Assembly: GCA_020050595.1 (NCBI GenBank) | Contig: JAGVKL010000015.1 | Location: forward strand, 1-42,959 | Origin: Legionellales bacterium | GTDB lineage: Bacteria > Pseudomonadota > Gammaproteobacteria > Legionellales > Legionellaceae | Direction of reading: 5' to 3' | DNA: 42,959 bases | In this document: positions 31,309 through 38,332 of the stretch, piece by piece | How positions within the stretch are numbered: the stretch's first letter is position 1 | Layout of the letters: every line of letters begins with the position of its first letter | The notes under the pieces: generated by a model | What the model was told of the DNA's origin: nothing | What the model saw: the letters and a program-made list of their open reading frames with translations, nothing else | Database searches by the model: none | Program-made: the position numbers and the translations under genes

Positions 31309-32820
31309 CTACGCATAGGTATCAACAATGGAATTTTTGCGTTGACCATTATTTACACTAATATGCTTTTTGGAAGCGCCTCTATGATTTAAGTCATCCT
31401 CTTCTTCAGGCCGTTGATAAGCACGAGATTCGTTTTTATCTTGTGCACTCCCATTATGAATATTTACCGAGGTCAGATTTAAATCAGAATTTTGAAAAGC
31501 ATTATGTAGCTCTGCCAGATGATGCTCCATTAATTTTTGAACATGCACATGTTCAGCCATAAATGTGATGGTTGTAGCTCCTTGGTTTACTTCTATTTTT
31601 GCGCTAATCTGGCCTAATTCAGCAGGATGTAGATTAATCTGAGCCGTGTAATTTTCTGTTTTATAGTTTGCATGATCCGCTAAAATTTCTGGTTTAAGCG
31701 ATAAAAGTTCCATTCTAAATTGAGACTGAAAATTATCAGCTCCGGATACTGGCCGCGCATCACTCGTAGTGCTCTGATTAAAAAAATCATTCAAGTGATT
31801 TGTCAATTGTTGTATTCTGGCATCCATATTAACTATGGGTTGGCTTTCTAATGGCGGCGCTGCATTTGTTTGAGCTACAACATCTTCTGATTTAAACGAC
31901 AGCGTCGCATTTGTTTGCGTTGCATCATCTTCTGGTTTAAATAGCGGGGTCGCATTTGTTTGAGTTACATCATCTTCCAGTTTAAATGGCAGGGCTGCTT
32001 TTGTTTCCGTTATAACATCTTCTGATTTAAACGAAGATCCACTACCATTTCTAGATTGTAATAAGTCCTTAGGCAACGACATGAATGTATTCTTCTCGGT
32101 TAAAGGGTCAGGACTATGCTCATCTTGGTTTTTAATTTCACTTACATTCTGGTAGCTATAAATAGCACCCCGCTCTTTCTCGGTTATAAGTGCTGCAATA
32201 ATTCGATGTGTTTCTGGTTCAAAAGCATTCGCTGTAGATATAGCTTCTGCAGGCATAACTTCTTTCATTTCAACGACTAGTGGATTTAAGGGCATTTCTA
32301 AATCGTCGATAGTGTTTAAAGGATGGGGTTGCTGCTGTACAACAATGGGGGTACTTGCTGCCTGTATCTCAGACTCAAAGCCATCGTTCAACGGTATAAC
32401 TTTATCACCGAGAGACTGAGATAAATTGCCCTCTATTACTGCTTCTAAATCATTTGGTAGTGGATGAGAATCATTGTTTAGCAGCGGATTGAGAAAGGTA
32501 GGATTATCAGCCTTTGCTAAAGTTAATCCATCAATCTCTGCATGAGTATCAGTGTCAACAGGAAATTCAAGAGTGGGCGGCGGCGGCAGTTCCCAGTATT
32601 GCAGAAATTCAAACGCTGTTAATTCCTTACGCTCTTCAGGAAACTCTTGAAATGGGGCTTCTTGTTTATCAAACTCATCGATAGAAGGGGAAATTTCCTT
32701 GTTATCACCATCAATCGGCAACAAATTACTTATCGAAAATTGCGAAATTTCTGGCTCAACACCATTAGATTGCGCTACATTGAGATCTAAAGAACTATGC
32801 AAATTGACTGGTATGGTCAT
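31309..32820 (-). CDS. fliK: Hook-length control protein FliK
   Basis: A protein of about 503 residues with an acidic, Pro- and Gln-rich N-terminal two-thirds and a C-terminal FliK switch domain (about 395-465) containing INLHPAELGQISAKIEV and the VHVQKLMEHHLAELHNAF helix. FliK measures hook length as an exported ruler and switches the gate to filament substrates. Residues about 264-323 are four tandem 15-residue repeats. The frame is open to 32871, but the ATG at 32820 has TGGAG six bases upstream and is chosen. It is divergent from legC and upstream of flgB on the same strand. Confidence 0.88.
   Translation of the reverse strand: MTIPVNLHSSLDLNVAQSNGVEPEISQFSISNLLPIDGDNKEISPSIDEFDKQEAPFQEFPEERKELTAFEFLQYWELPPPPTLEFPVDTDTHAEIDGLTLAKADNPTFLNPLLNNDSHPLPNDLEAVIEGNLSQSLGDKVIPLNDGFESEIQAASTPIVVQQQPHPLNTIDDLEMPLNPLVVEMKEVMPAEAISTANAFEPETHRIIAALITEKERGAIYSYQNVSEIKNQDEHSPDPLTEKNTFMSLPKDLLQSRNGSGSSFKSEDVITETKAALPFKLEDDVTQTNATPLFKPEDDATQTNATLSFKSEDVVAQTNAAPPLESQPIVNMDARIQQLTNHLNDFFNQSTTSDARPVSGADNFQSQFRMELLSLKPEILADHANYKTENYTAQINLHPAELGQISAKIEVNQGATTITFMAEHVHVQKLMEHHLAELHNAFQNSDLNLTSVNIHNGSAQDKNESRAYQRPEEEDDLNHRGASKKHISVNNGQRKNSIVDTYA
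31852..32031 (-). repeat. Four tandem 45-bp repeats inside fliK
   Basis: Four in-frame units of 45 bp (32031-31987, 31986-31942, 31941-31897, 31896-31852) encode FKSEDVITETKAALP, FKLEDDVTQTNATPL, FKPEDDATQTNATLS and FKSEDVVAQTNAAPP. Each starts with TTTAAA. They lie in the linker/ruler part of FliK, where copy number could alter ruler length. Confidence 0.85.
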
Positions 32821-32884
32821 TTGATGCTCCAAAGTTTTATTTAGCATGTCAAATCTAAATTTGAAAATCAACAGGAATTTTGTG

Positions 32885-34117
32885 ATGGATTATTATAAAA
32901 AAATTAAGAACATACATGTTGATGTAATAGAAGAGCCACTACCATTTAGCTATGAGCACTTATGCACTAATTTTTTAACGGCATTACAACGCGTTTTAGG
33001 TGAGCCAACGAAGTCCTTAAGCCTGCATGAGCCAGAATTTAAAGGACAAGAGTTAGATTATGTGAGCCAATGTATTAAGACAGGTTGGGTATCATCAGTG
33101 GGACAATATGTCGACTCCTTTGAGCAACGATTGGTGGATTACACGGGAGCTAAGCATGTTGTTGCAGTAGTAAATGGTACTGCTGCATTACACATTGCTT
33201 TACTTCTTGCTGGCGTTAAACCCAATGATGAAGTGCTCGTCCCTGCATTATCTTTTGTAGCAACCGCCAATGCCGTCGCCCATTGCGGTGCCGTTCCTCA
33301 TTTTGTTGATAGTAATGCAGTAACCTTAGGTCTTGATGCCCAACGACTTTTGGAACATCTTAGTGATATCGGAGAACCCGGCCCAGACGGCCTTCGTAAT
33401 CGCCAAACAAATCGGCGTATTGCAGCTGTTGTTCCCATGCATACATTTGGTCATCCCATCGATATGGATGCCCTTATGGATGTAGCTCAACGCTTTAAGC
33501 TTCCAATCGTGGAAGACGCGGCAGAGTCGTTGGGTAGTTTTTATAAAGGTAAACATACAGGAACATTTGGTTTATTAGGTACGCTAAGTTTTAATGGCAA
33601 TAAAATTGTAACAACAGGGGGAGGCGGCGCTATCTTAACCAATGATAGTCATCTTGCTCGTCAAGCGAAGCATATAACTACCACTGCTAAACAGCCTCAT
33701 CCTTGGTTATTTTATCATGATGAGGTTGCTTATAATTATCGTATGCCTAATCTAAATGCAGCTCTTGGTTGTGCTCAATTAGAACAATTACCTAGTTTTT
33801 TAACTCGCAAACGTCGATTAGCAGGATTGTATCGTAGAGCCTTTGCGGGGATAAAAGGCATTCGATTTATCGATGAGCCGCCCCATTCACGAAGTAATTT
33901 TTGGTTAAATACCGTCCGTTTTGATACCTCTGATGTGGCATTGCGAGATGCGCTGTTAACGGCAGCAAATCATTTAGGCTATTCATGCCGCCCTGCCTGG
34001 GAATGTTTAAATCAATTACCCATGTATAAAAATAATCCTCAAGCCGATGTTTCAACAGCGCTCGCCTTGCAAAAAAGTTTGTGTAATCTTCCGAGTATGC
34101 CATCGTTGATTAAATGA
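32885..34117 (+). CDS. legC: Legionaminic acid aminotransferase LegC
   Basis: A PLP-dependent DegT-type aminotransferase of about 410 residues. The signature segments are VGQYVDSFEQRLVDYTGAKHVVAVVNGTAALHIAL, DAAESLGSFYKGKHTGTFG and SFNGNKIVTTGGGG with Lys240 as the PLP Schiff-base lysine. The N-terminal extension (about 40 residues before SLHEPEF) is characteristic of the LegC group. It aminates C4 of the 4-keto sugar made by LegB. The frame is open from 32846, but the ATG at 32885, after CAGGA, avoids overlap with the divergent fliK leader. It stands alone, about 19 kb from legF, with flagellar genes between. Confidence 0.87.
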   Translation: MDYYKKIKNIHVDVIEEPLPFSYEHLCTNFLTALQRVLGEPTKSLSLHEPEFKGQELDYVSQCIKTGWVSSVGQYVDSFEQRLVDYTGAKHVVAVVNGTAALHIALLLAGVKPNDEVLVPALSFVATANAVAHCGAVPHFVDSNAVTLGLDAQRLLEHLSDIGEPGPDGLRNRQTNRRIAAVVPMHTFGHPIDMDALMDVAQRFKLPIVEDAAESLGSFYKGKHTGTFGLLGTLSFNGNKIVTTGGGGAILTNDSHLARQAKHITTTAKQPHPWLFYHDEVAYNYRMPNLNAALGCAQLEQLPSFLTRKRRLAGLYRRAFAGIKGIRFIDEPPHSRSNFWLNTVRFDTSDVALRDALLTAANHLGYSCRPAWECLNQLPMYKNNPQADVSTALALQKSLCNLPSMPSLIK

Positions 34118-34174
34118 GGCGTACCACAGGCAAGCTCTGAATCTTAGTCACATTTGTGGGCGTGCGACGCTCTA

Positions 34175-34272
34175 TAGGGTCCATTGACAACTGGTGACCC
34201 AGCCAAAAACCAAGCTAATTTGTGCTAAATTATCTTGATTTTTGACTCGTGACCCCAGATGTCAAGACCCTA
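34175..34272. repeat. 98-bp inverted-repeat element downstream of legC
   Basis: The left arm (34175-34200: TAGGGTC, TTGACA, CTGG, GACCC) is matched in inverse by the right arm (34252-34272: CCAG, TGTCAA, GACCCTA) with small gaps; the GTGACCC motif also occurs twice directly. It lies between the converging legC and a secreted-protein gene. There is no coding potential and no U-tract, so it looks like a small non-autonomous element rather than a plain terminator. Confidence 0.5.
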
Positions 34273-34281
34273 GAATGATCA

Positions 34282-34932
34282 TTAAAATAATGGCTCAATT
34301 CGATAATTTCGCATTACCTCCATGGCCTGCAATCCTTTGGCTCCTACTCCACCCATCACTCCAGTAGTGACTATTCCACCATTGTTCGTATCATATGCCG
34401 GCGTAGATGCAGCTCCGATTCCCCATACGGTTCCTGAAGCGACCACGGTAGAAGCAGGCGTTCCATTCCCGCTTACAATGAGAGAGAGATTGGTGATAGG
34501 TGTCGTTGGTGCAGTAAACGTTGTCGCTGCGGTTGCAACGGCTGGAGGAGTGCTATTTGCTGTTGAATCATATTGTACAACCCCTGCTCCTGTTTTTAGA
34601 GCAGTAATGTTAACCGTGGTAATTCCCGTACATTGGGTAGTTGAGTGCGCTTTTGTTGCGTCCCATTTAATGGTGGCAACCCCACCATACACCACTGATG
34701 CTGACGTCGAGCAAATACCTGTTGAATCAAATACCTCGATTTTAATACTGGAGGCGGTATTACCAGGTGAACCATCGATAACATTGGCAAGACCATTAAT
34801 AACAACCAATTGCCCATTGTTTGGAGGTACTGCATAAAGCGGAGTTACAAACCCAAACAACATGGATATAGCCGCAAAAGATAATAATTTGCTAGTCTTG
34901 TTTATCTTTGTACTCCTGATTTTCAGCTCCAT
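34282..34932 (-). CDS. Exported Thr/Ala-rich protein of unknown function
   Basis: A 216-residue protein with a signal peptide (basic N-terminus, hydrophobic core about 16-30, cleavage probably after LYA at 34). The mature part is beta-prone, rich in Thr, Ala, Val and Gly, with two cysteines (74, 101) that could form a disulphide. GGGGAG precedes the ATG. An open frame on the opposite strand covers much of it, but only this strand has a signal peptide and a ribosome site. No family recognised. It is not co-directional with its neighbours. Confidence 0.6.
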   Translation of the reverse strand: MELKIRSTKINKTSKLLSFAAISMLFGFVTPLYAVPPNNGQLVVINGLANVIDGSPGNTASSIKIEVFDSTGICSTSASVVYGGVATIKWDATKAHSTTQCTGITTVNITALKTGAGVVQYDSTANSTPPAVATAATTFTAPTTPITNLSLIVSGNGTPASTVVASGTVWGIGAASTPAYDTNNGGIVTTGVMGGVGAKGLQAMEVMRNYRIEPLF

Positions 34933-34976
34933 AAATACTCCCCGTAGTTTAAGTGGTAAATATCAACAATCCATAA

Positions 34977-35008
34977 TACACGACAAAAAGTAATTTTGTC
35001 ATATACAG
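34977..35008. repeat. MITE-like palindromic element, internally deleted form
   Basis: The left end ACACGACAAAAAGTAA matches the left end of the element at 3540 with one mismatch in 16. The right end TTGTCATATACAGAG matches its right end and flank with one mismatch in 15. The GC hairpin centre is missing, leaving a 32-bp remnant between two divergent genes for exported proteins. Confidence 0.5.
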
Positions 35009-35014
35009 AGATCC

Positions 35015-35043
35015 TTGACGTGGATATAATGAGTTGATTTAAT
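35015..35043 (+). promoter_or_regulatory. Candidate sigma-70 promoter
   Basis: TTGACG, 17 bases, TTTAAT (5/6 matches in each hexamer) lies 57 bases before the start of the exported protein gene at 35101. Confidence 0.45.
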
Positions 35044-35100
35044 TACAAAATTAAGAGTCAGATCAAACGTAGACATGTAATACTTACAAGGAGTTCTACT

Positions 35101-35481
35101 ATGAAAGGGAAGATAGTCAAGGCCACGCTTCTATTAATAATTAGCATCTTCACAGCGCCATCTTTCGCAGCGCAAGAAACTCTCGTGGCTATCAATCAAC
35201 ACTGTAGGTCTGTCGCAGAAGAATTAACTCAATTGGTTAATAGCAATATGCACGATCGCTGTGCTACAAAAGTAGTAAAAGTTGCTTCCTTTATGCAAAT
35301 AGCAGGCGAAGACCTCCTGGAAAATCAGATACCTGAAGCATGGATGAATTTAAATTTAGCCGTGCATATACTGATTGATATCTCTAAATCCAGAACAGAT
35401 TGCGCCTACTTTGGGCCAAAGTCATATCATTACCTTTTTGAGCTAAACCATATTAAAGATGAAATAGAACAACTTAGTTAA
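35101..35481 (+). CDS. Small exported helical protein, unknown function
   Basis: A 126-residue protein with a clear signal peptide (MKGKIVKATLLLIISIFTAPSFA|A). The mature part of about 100 residues is predicted helical, with three cysteines (35, 54, 101) and a MNLNLAVHILIDISKS helix. AAGGAG lies seven bases before the ATG and a good sigma-70-like promoter lies upstream. No family recognised. It is followed by flhF on the same strand after 90 bases, so it may be part of or next to the flhF-fliA unit. Confidence 0.65.
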   Translation: MKGKIVKATLLLIISIFTAPSFAAQETLVAINQHCRSVAEELTQLVNSNMHDRCATKVVKVASFMQIAGEDLLENQIPEAWMNLNLAVHILIDISKSRTDCAYFGPKSYHYLFELNHIKDEIEQLS

Positions 35482-35571
35482 TTGTTATTGTTGCATAAAT
35501 GTTGTCTTAGTCAGTAGGATAGAGCCATGCATGATATTTAATGGATTACATGTTGTTAAAAGGATCAGACA

Positions 35572-36603
35572 ATGAAATTAGAAAAATTTTATGCTGAATC
35601 TATGCCTCAGGTGATGATGATCATCCAAAAGAAATTGGGCCCAGATGCTGTTATCTATTCTCAAGTTAAATCAGGTAATTTTGTTGAAGTAGTAGCTGGC
35701 CTTCCGGCTGCTGAAGTCGAAACTCATAGTTCATTGTCAGGATCCACGCCCATTAAAACGACGCTTGATGAACGAATGATCCGAATCAAGAAACTGGATA
35801 ATTCGACGGTCAATCAGGAACTTGAACTGATAGAAAAACGGAATTTACTACATTATAAATTACGCGAACTAAAATTTTCTCATACGTTTATTGAGCGATT
35901 TGTTGATTTATATTCATCACACTGCTCAATAGATGATATTGCCAATGACGACCAAATTATTAAAATGCTGCTGTCCAAAATTCAAGTAGCGGAGCATGAA
36001 TTTATCGATGAAAAAAAGGTATGTGCCGTGGTGGGTCCAACGGGCGTCGGCAAATCGACTACGGTTGCTAAATTAGCGAGGCGATTCATTTCTCGTTATG
36101 GGAGTGAGGCTTTAGGAATTATTAGTACCGATTTTCAACGAATTATCAATAAAAATCAGTTCCAGTATTTTGGCAGCCTGTTGAACGTACATATTGAATA
36201 TGCGCTCAATATGCGTGAGTTACAACAAGCGATTCATTTGCTAGATAATAAAAAATTAATATTAATTGATACCGCCGGCATAAACCAAAAAGATAATAAG
36301 AAAATTGCTGAATTATTCCAAAATATTGAGGTCAATAGCACGCCGATTTCACTATATTTGGTATTACCTTGTAACCTACAAACAGAAATCTTAGAAGACG
36401 TCGTTAACAATTTTACGCTACCTAATACCGAGGGGTGCATTATCACCAAAAGCGATGAGTGCAAATCGATTGCACCATGCCTTAGTGTTATTTTGAATAA
36501 CCATTTAACAATTTCTTATGTTTGCGGTGGTCAAAATATTTCAAGAGACATTGAACCCGCTAGTAAAATACATCTAGTGAATGATGTATTTAGAAGTGAA
36601 TAG
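35572..36603 (+). CDS. flhF: Flagellar SRP-like GTPase FlhF
   Basis: A 343-residue GTPase of the SRP/FtsY family. The N-terminal B domain starts MKLEKFYAESMPQVMMIIQK, then come the N-domain helices (about 80-140) and a G domain with P-loop GPTGVGKS (155-162), DTAG (233-236) and TKSDE near 291. FlhF sets the cell pole where the flagellum is built. AGGA lies seven bases before the ATG. The gene is 23 bases from fliA; the partner ATPase gene flhG, often between these two in polar flagellates, is absent. Confidence 0.92.
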   Translation: MKLEKFYAESMPQVMMIIQKKLGPDAVIYSQVKSGNFVEVVAGLPAAEVETHSSLSGSTPIKTTLDERMIRIKKLDNSTVNQELELIEKRNLLHYKLRELKFSHTFIERFVDLYSSHCSIDDIANDDQIIKMLLSKIQVAEHEFIDEKKVCAVVGPTGVGKSTTVAKLARRFISRYGSEALGIISTDFQRIINKNQFQYFGSLLNVHIEYALNMRELQQAIHLLDNKKLILIDTAGINQKDNKKIAELFQNIEVNSTPISLYLVLPCNLQTEILEDVVNNFTLPNTEGCIITKSDECKSIAPCLSVILNNHLTISYVCGGQNISRDIEPASKIHLVNDVFRSE

Positions 36604-36626
36604 GGATTTAAGAGCCAGGAGGGGCT

Positions 36627-37349
36627 GTGAATCGTGTAGAATGCTATGAACATATAGAACATACTGACGATTTAACTGCATTTGTAAGTGAGCATGCTCC
36701 ATTAATTAATAGAATGGCTTGGCATATTAAAGGTCGTTTACCGTCTCATATTGAATTAGATGACTTAATCCAATCAGGGCTAATAGGTTTACTTGAGGCA
36801 AAAAATAGTTTTGCTGAAGACAAGGGCGCTGCTTTTACGACCTACGCCTCACTTAAAATTCGTTGTGCTATGTATGAATTTGTGAGACGACAGGCAGGCA
36901 TCACACGTGACATTAGCCAAAATATAAAAAAAATGTCAGCCGCCATTTCTCGTATAGAAAATAAGGATGATGGTCTCTATTCGGATAAGGCAGTGGCGCA
37001 GGAAATGGGCGTTAGCTTAAAAAAATACACGGATATGACGCGTGAAATAACAGCCTATCAATCCATCAATATGCAGGACGATGGTGTTGATGAAATTGCA
37101 GGAGATGATAATAATAATCCATTGCATACACTTGAAATAGACAGTGAAAAGTCATGGATTAGATCAACCGTTAGTAGTTTACCTGCAAGAGAACAATTAA
37201 TTTTGGCTTTATATTACAACGAACAGCTCAGTTTAAAAGAAATCGCTGAAATTACGGATTTGACTGAAGCTAGAATTTCGCAGATTCATTCATCTATTCT
37301 TAGTAAATTAAAACGCAAATTAACCTATCAAAATGAGGCTTATTCATGA
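36627..37349 (+). CDS. fliA: Flagellar sigma factor FliA (sigma-28)
   Basis: A 240-residue sigma factor with region 2 (LPSHIELDDLIQSGLIGLLEAKNSF, 38-62, and TTYASLKIRCAMYEFVRRQ), a middle sigma-3 part and region 4 helix-turn-helix (LSLKEIAEITDLTEARISQIHSSILSKLK, near the C-terminus). It directs RNA polymerase to late flagellar promoters such as the candidates upstream of fliC and flgM here and is held by FlgM. The start is GTG at 36627 after AGGAGG. The stop overlaps the next gene by four bases. Confidence 0.95.
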   Translation: MNRVECYEHIEHTDDLTAFVSEHAPLINRMAWHIKGRLPSHIELDDLIQSGLIGLLEAKNSFAEDKGAAFTTYASLKIRCAMYEFVRRQAGITRDISQNIKKMSAAISRIENKDDGLYSDKAVAQEMGVSLKKYTDMTREITAYQSINMQDDGVDEIAGDDNNNPLHTLEIDSEKSWIRSTVSSLPAREQLILALYYNEQLSLKEIAEITDLTEARISQIHSSILSKLKRKLTYQNEAYS

Positions 37350-37744
37350 TCCCTATCATTATCTTTTCGTGTATTGGTTTAACAACCGCTTTGTTTTTAA
37401 TGGGATTTATGTGCTACCACATCATAAAAATGAGTCGATTATTGACAAAATTGAATCGAAAACTTATTCAAAATGAAAAGATTATTCAATTATTTAATAA
37501 AAAAATTACGGATTTAAAATCACATTTTGAAGAACAATTTGAAGCCCTCAAAGTAATTTCTAAAAAACCAACACCTGCTATTTCCAGCAGTAGCAGCTTT
37601 GTTGCGAAAGAAGTTATAGAACAAAATTATGAACGTGCTAAAAACTTAATAGAACGCGGGGTAACGCCTGATCGTGAGCTAATGGAAAGCTGTAATATGA
37701 CGGAAGAAGAGTTAGAATTATTGGCTGGACTACCCTCAGAATAA
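37346..37744 (+). CDS. DUF2802-type membrane-anchored protein downstream of fliA
   Basis: A 132-residue protein with one N-terminal transmembrane helix (about 3-26), a coiled-coil stretch (about 30-75) and a C-terminal helical domain ending in ERGVTPDRELMESCNMTEEELELLAGLPS, characteristic of the DUF2802 family found in flagellar/chemotaxis clusters of gammaproteobacteria. Its exact role is unknown. The ATGA overlap with fliA indicates one operon. Confidence 0.75.
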   Translation: MIPIIIFSCIGLTTALFLMGFMCYHIIKMSRLLTKLNRKLIQNEKIIQLFNKKITDLKSHFEEQFEALKVISKKPTPAISSSSSFVAKEVIEQNYERAKNLIERGVTPDRELMESCNMTEEELELLAGLPSE

Positions 37745-37746
37745 AT

Positions 37747-37772
37747 CGATGCCGCGCCCACGCGGGGCGTCG
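37747..37772. terminator. GC-rich hairpin between convergent genes
   Basis: An 11-bp stem with one mismatch and one G-T pair (CGATGCCGCGC / GCGGGGCGTCG, loop CCAC) lies between the DUF2802 gene and the converging exported-protein gene. No strong U-tract is seen on either strand, so the terminator role is tentative. Confidence 0.4.
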
Positions 37773-37819
37773 ACATGAAAAACTGCACTTAAAATCGCTC
37801 CCGCGGGGGAATAGGGTGC

Positions 37820-38314
37820 TTATTGCACCGTTGTTGGAACTGGCTCTACCGGCATTGGCGGTTGAATACCAAACCACCCGCCTGTGTCACCGCCCGCCCA
37901 ACATTGTGCGTTTGCACAGGTGGTAATTTTTTCGGTGCAAATGGTTTTAAACGTCGCGTCCCCACTGATGTCTTTGCCAGCAAAATTAGTGGGCTCACAA
38001 ATTCGCCCGTTATATTTACCTGCCACCCGCACCTGCCCTAACACATAGATATTATCACCTACGGGATAAACAGCATTCTCCGCTTGACGTGAATAGCACG
38101 CAATATAGCAGCCTTGCGCACCTTTGTATAAATTAATGGTAGGTAAAACTTTTTCCGTAAAGCCCTCTTCAGGATGGTTAATGACCGCTACCCCATTGGT
38201 ATACACAGAATAAGCCTCGGGTAATAACGTTTGATTGGGATCACTAACTTGAGCAATGACAGGTGTTGCCAACATAAATGACATACCTAATGCCATAACT
38301 AATTTAGATTTCAC
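37820..38314 (-). CDS. Exported six-cysteine protein, unknown function
   Basis: A 164-residue protein with a signal peptide (MKSKLVMALGMSFMLATPVIA|Q). The mature part has six cysteines (69, 73, 106, 126, 133, 138), including a CYIAC motif, and a Pro-rich C-terminal tail (QPPMPVEPVPTTVQ). An even number of cysteines suggests disulphides in the periplasm or outside. The start is GTG at 38314, seven bases after AAGGAG. No family recognised; it converges on the fliA operon and lies 18 bases downstream of the unknown gene at 38333. Confidence 0.62.
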   Translation of the reverse strand: MKSKLVMALGMSFMLATPVIAQVSDPNQTLLPEAYSVYTNGVAVINHPEEGFTEKVLPTINLYKGAQGCYIACYSRQAENAVYPVGDNIYVLGQVRVAGKYNGRICEPTNFAGKDISGDATFKTICTEKITTCANAQCWAGGDTGGWFGIQPPMPVEPVPTTVQ

Positions 38315-38332
38315 GGATAAACTCCTTATTAT

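Noticed and set aside
32846..32884. Extended N-terminus for LegC
   Set aside because: The ATG at 32885 has a better ribosome site, and the extension would overlap the fliK leader.
34322..34837. Plus-strand 171-residue open frame antisense to the exported protein gene
   Set aside because: The minus strand has a signal peptide and a GGGGAG ribosome site; the plus frame has neither.
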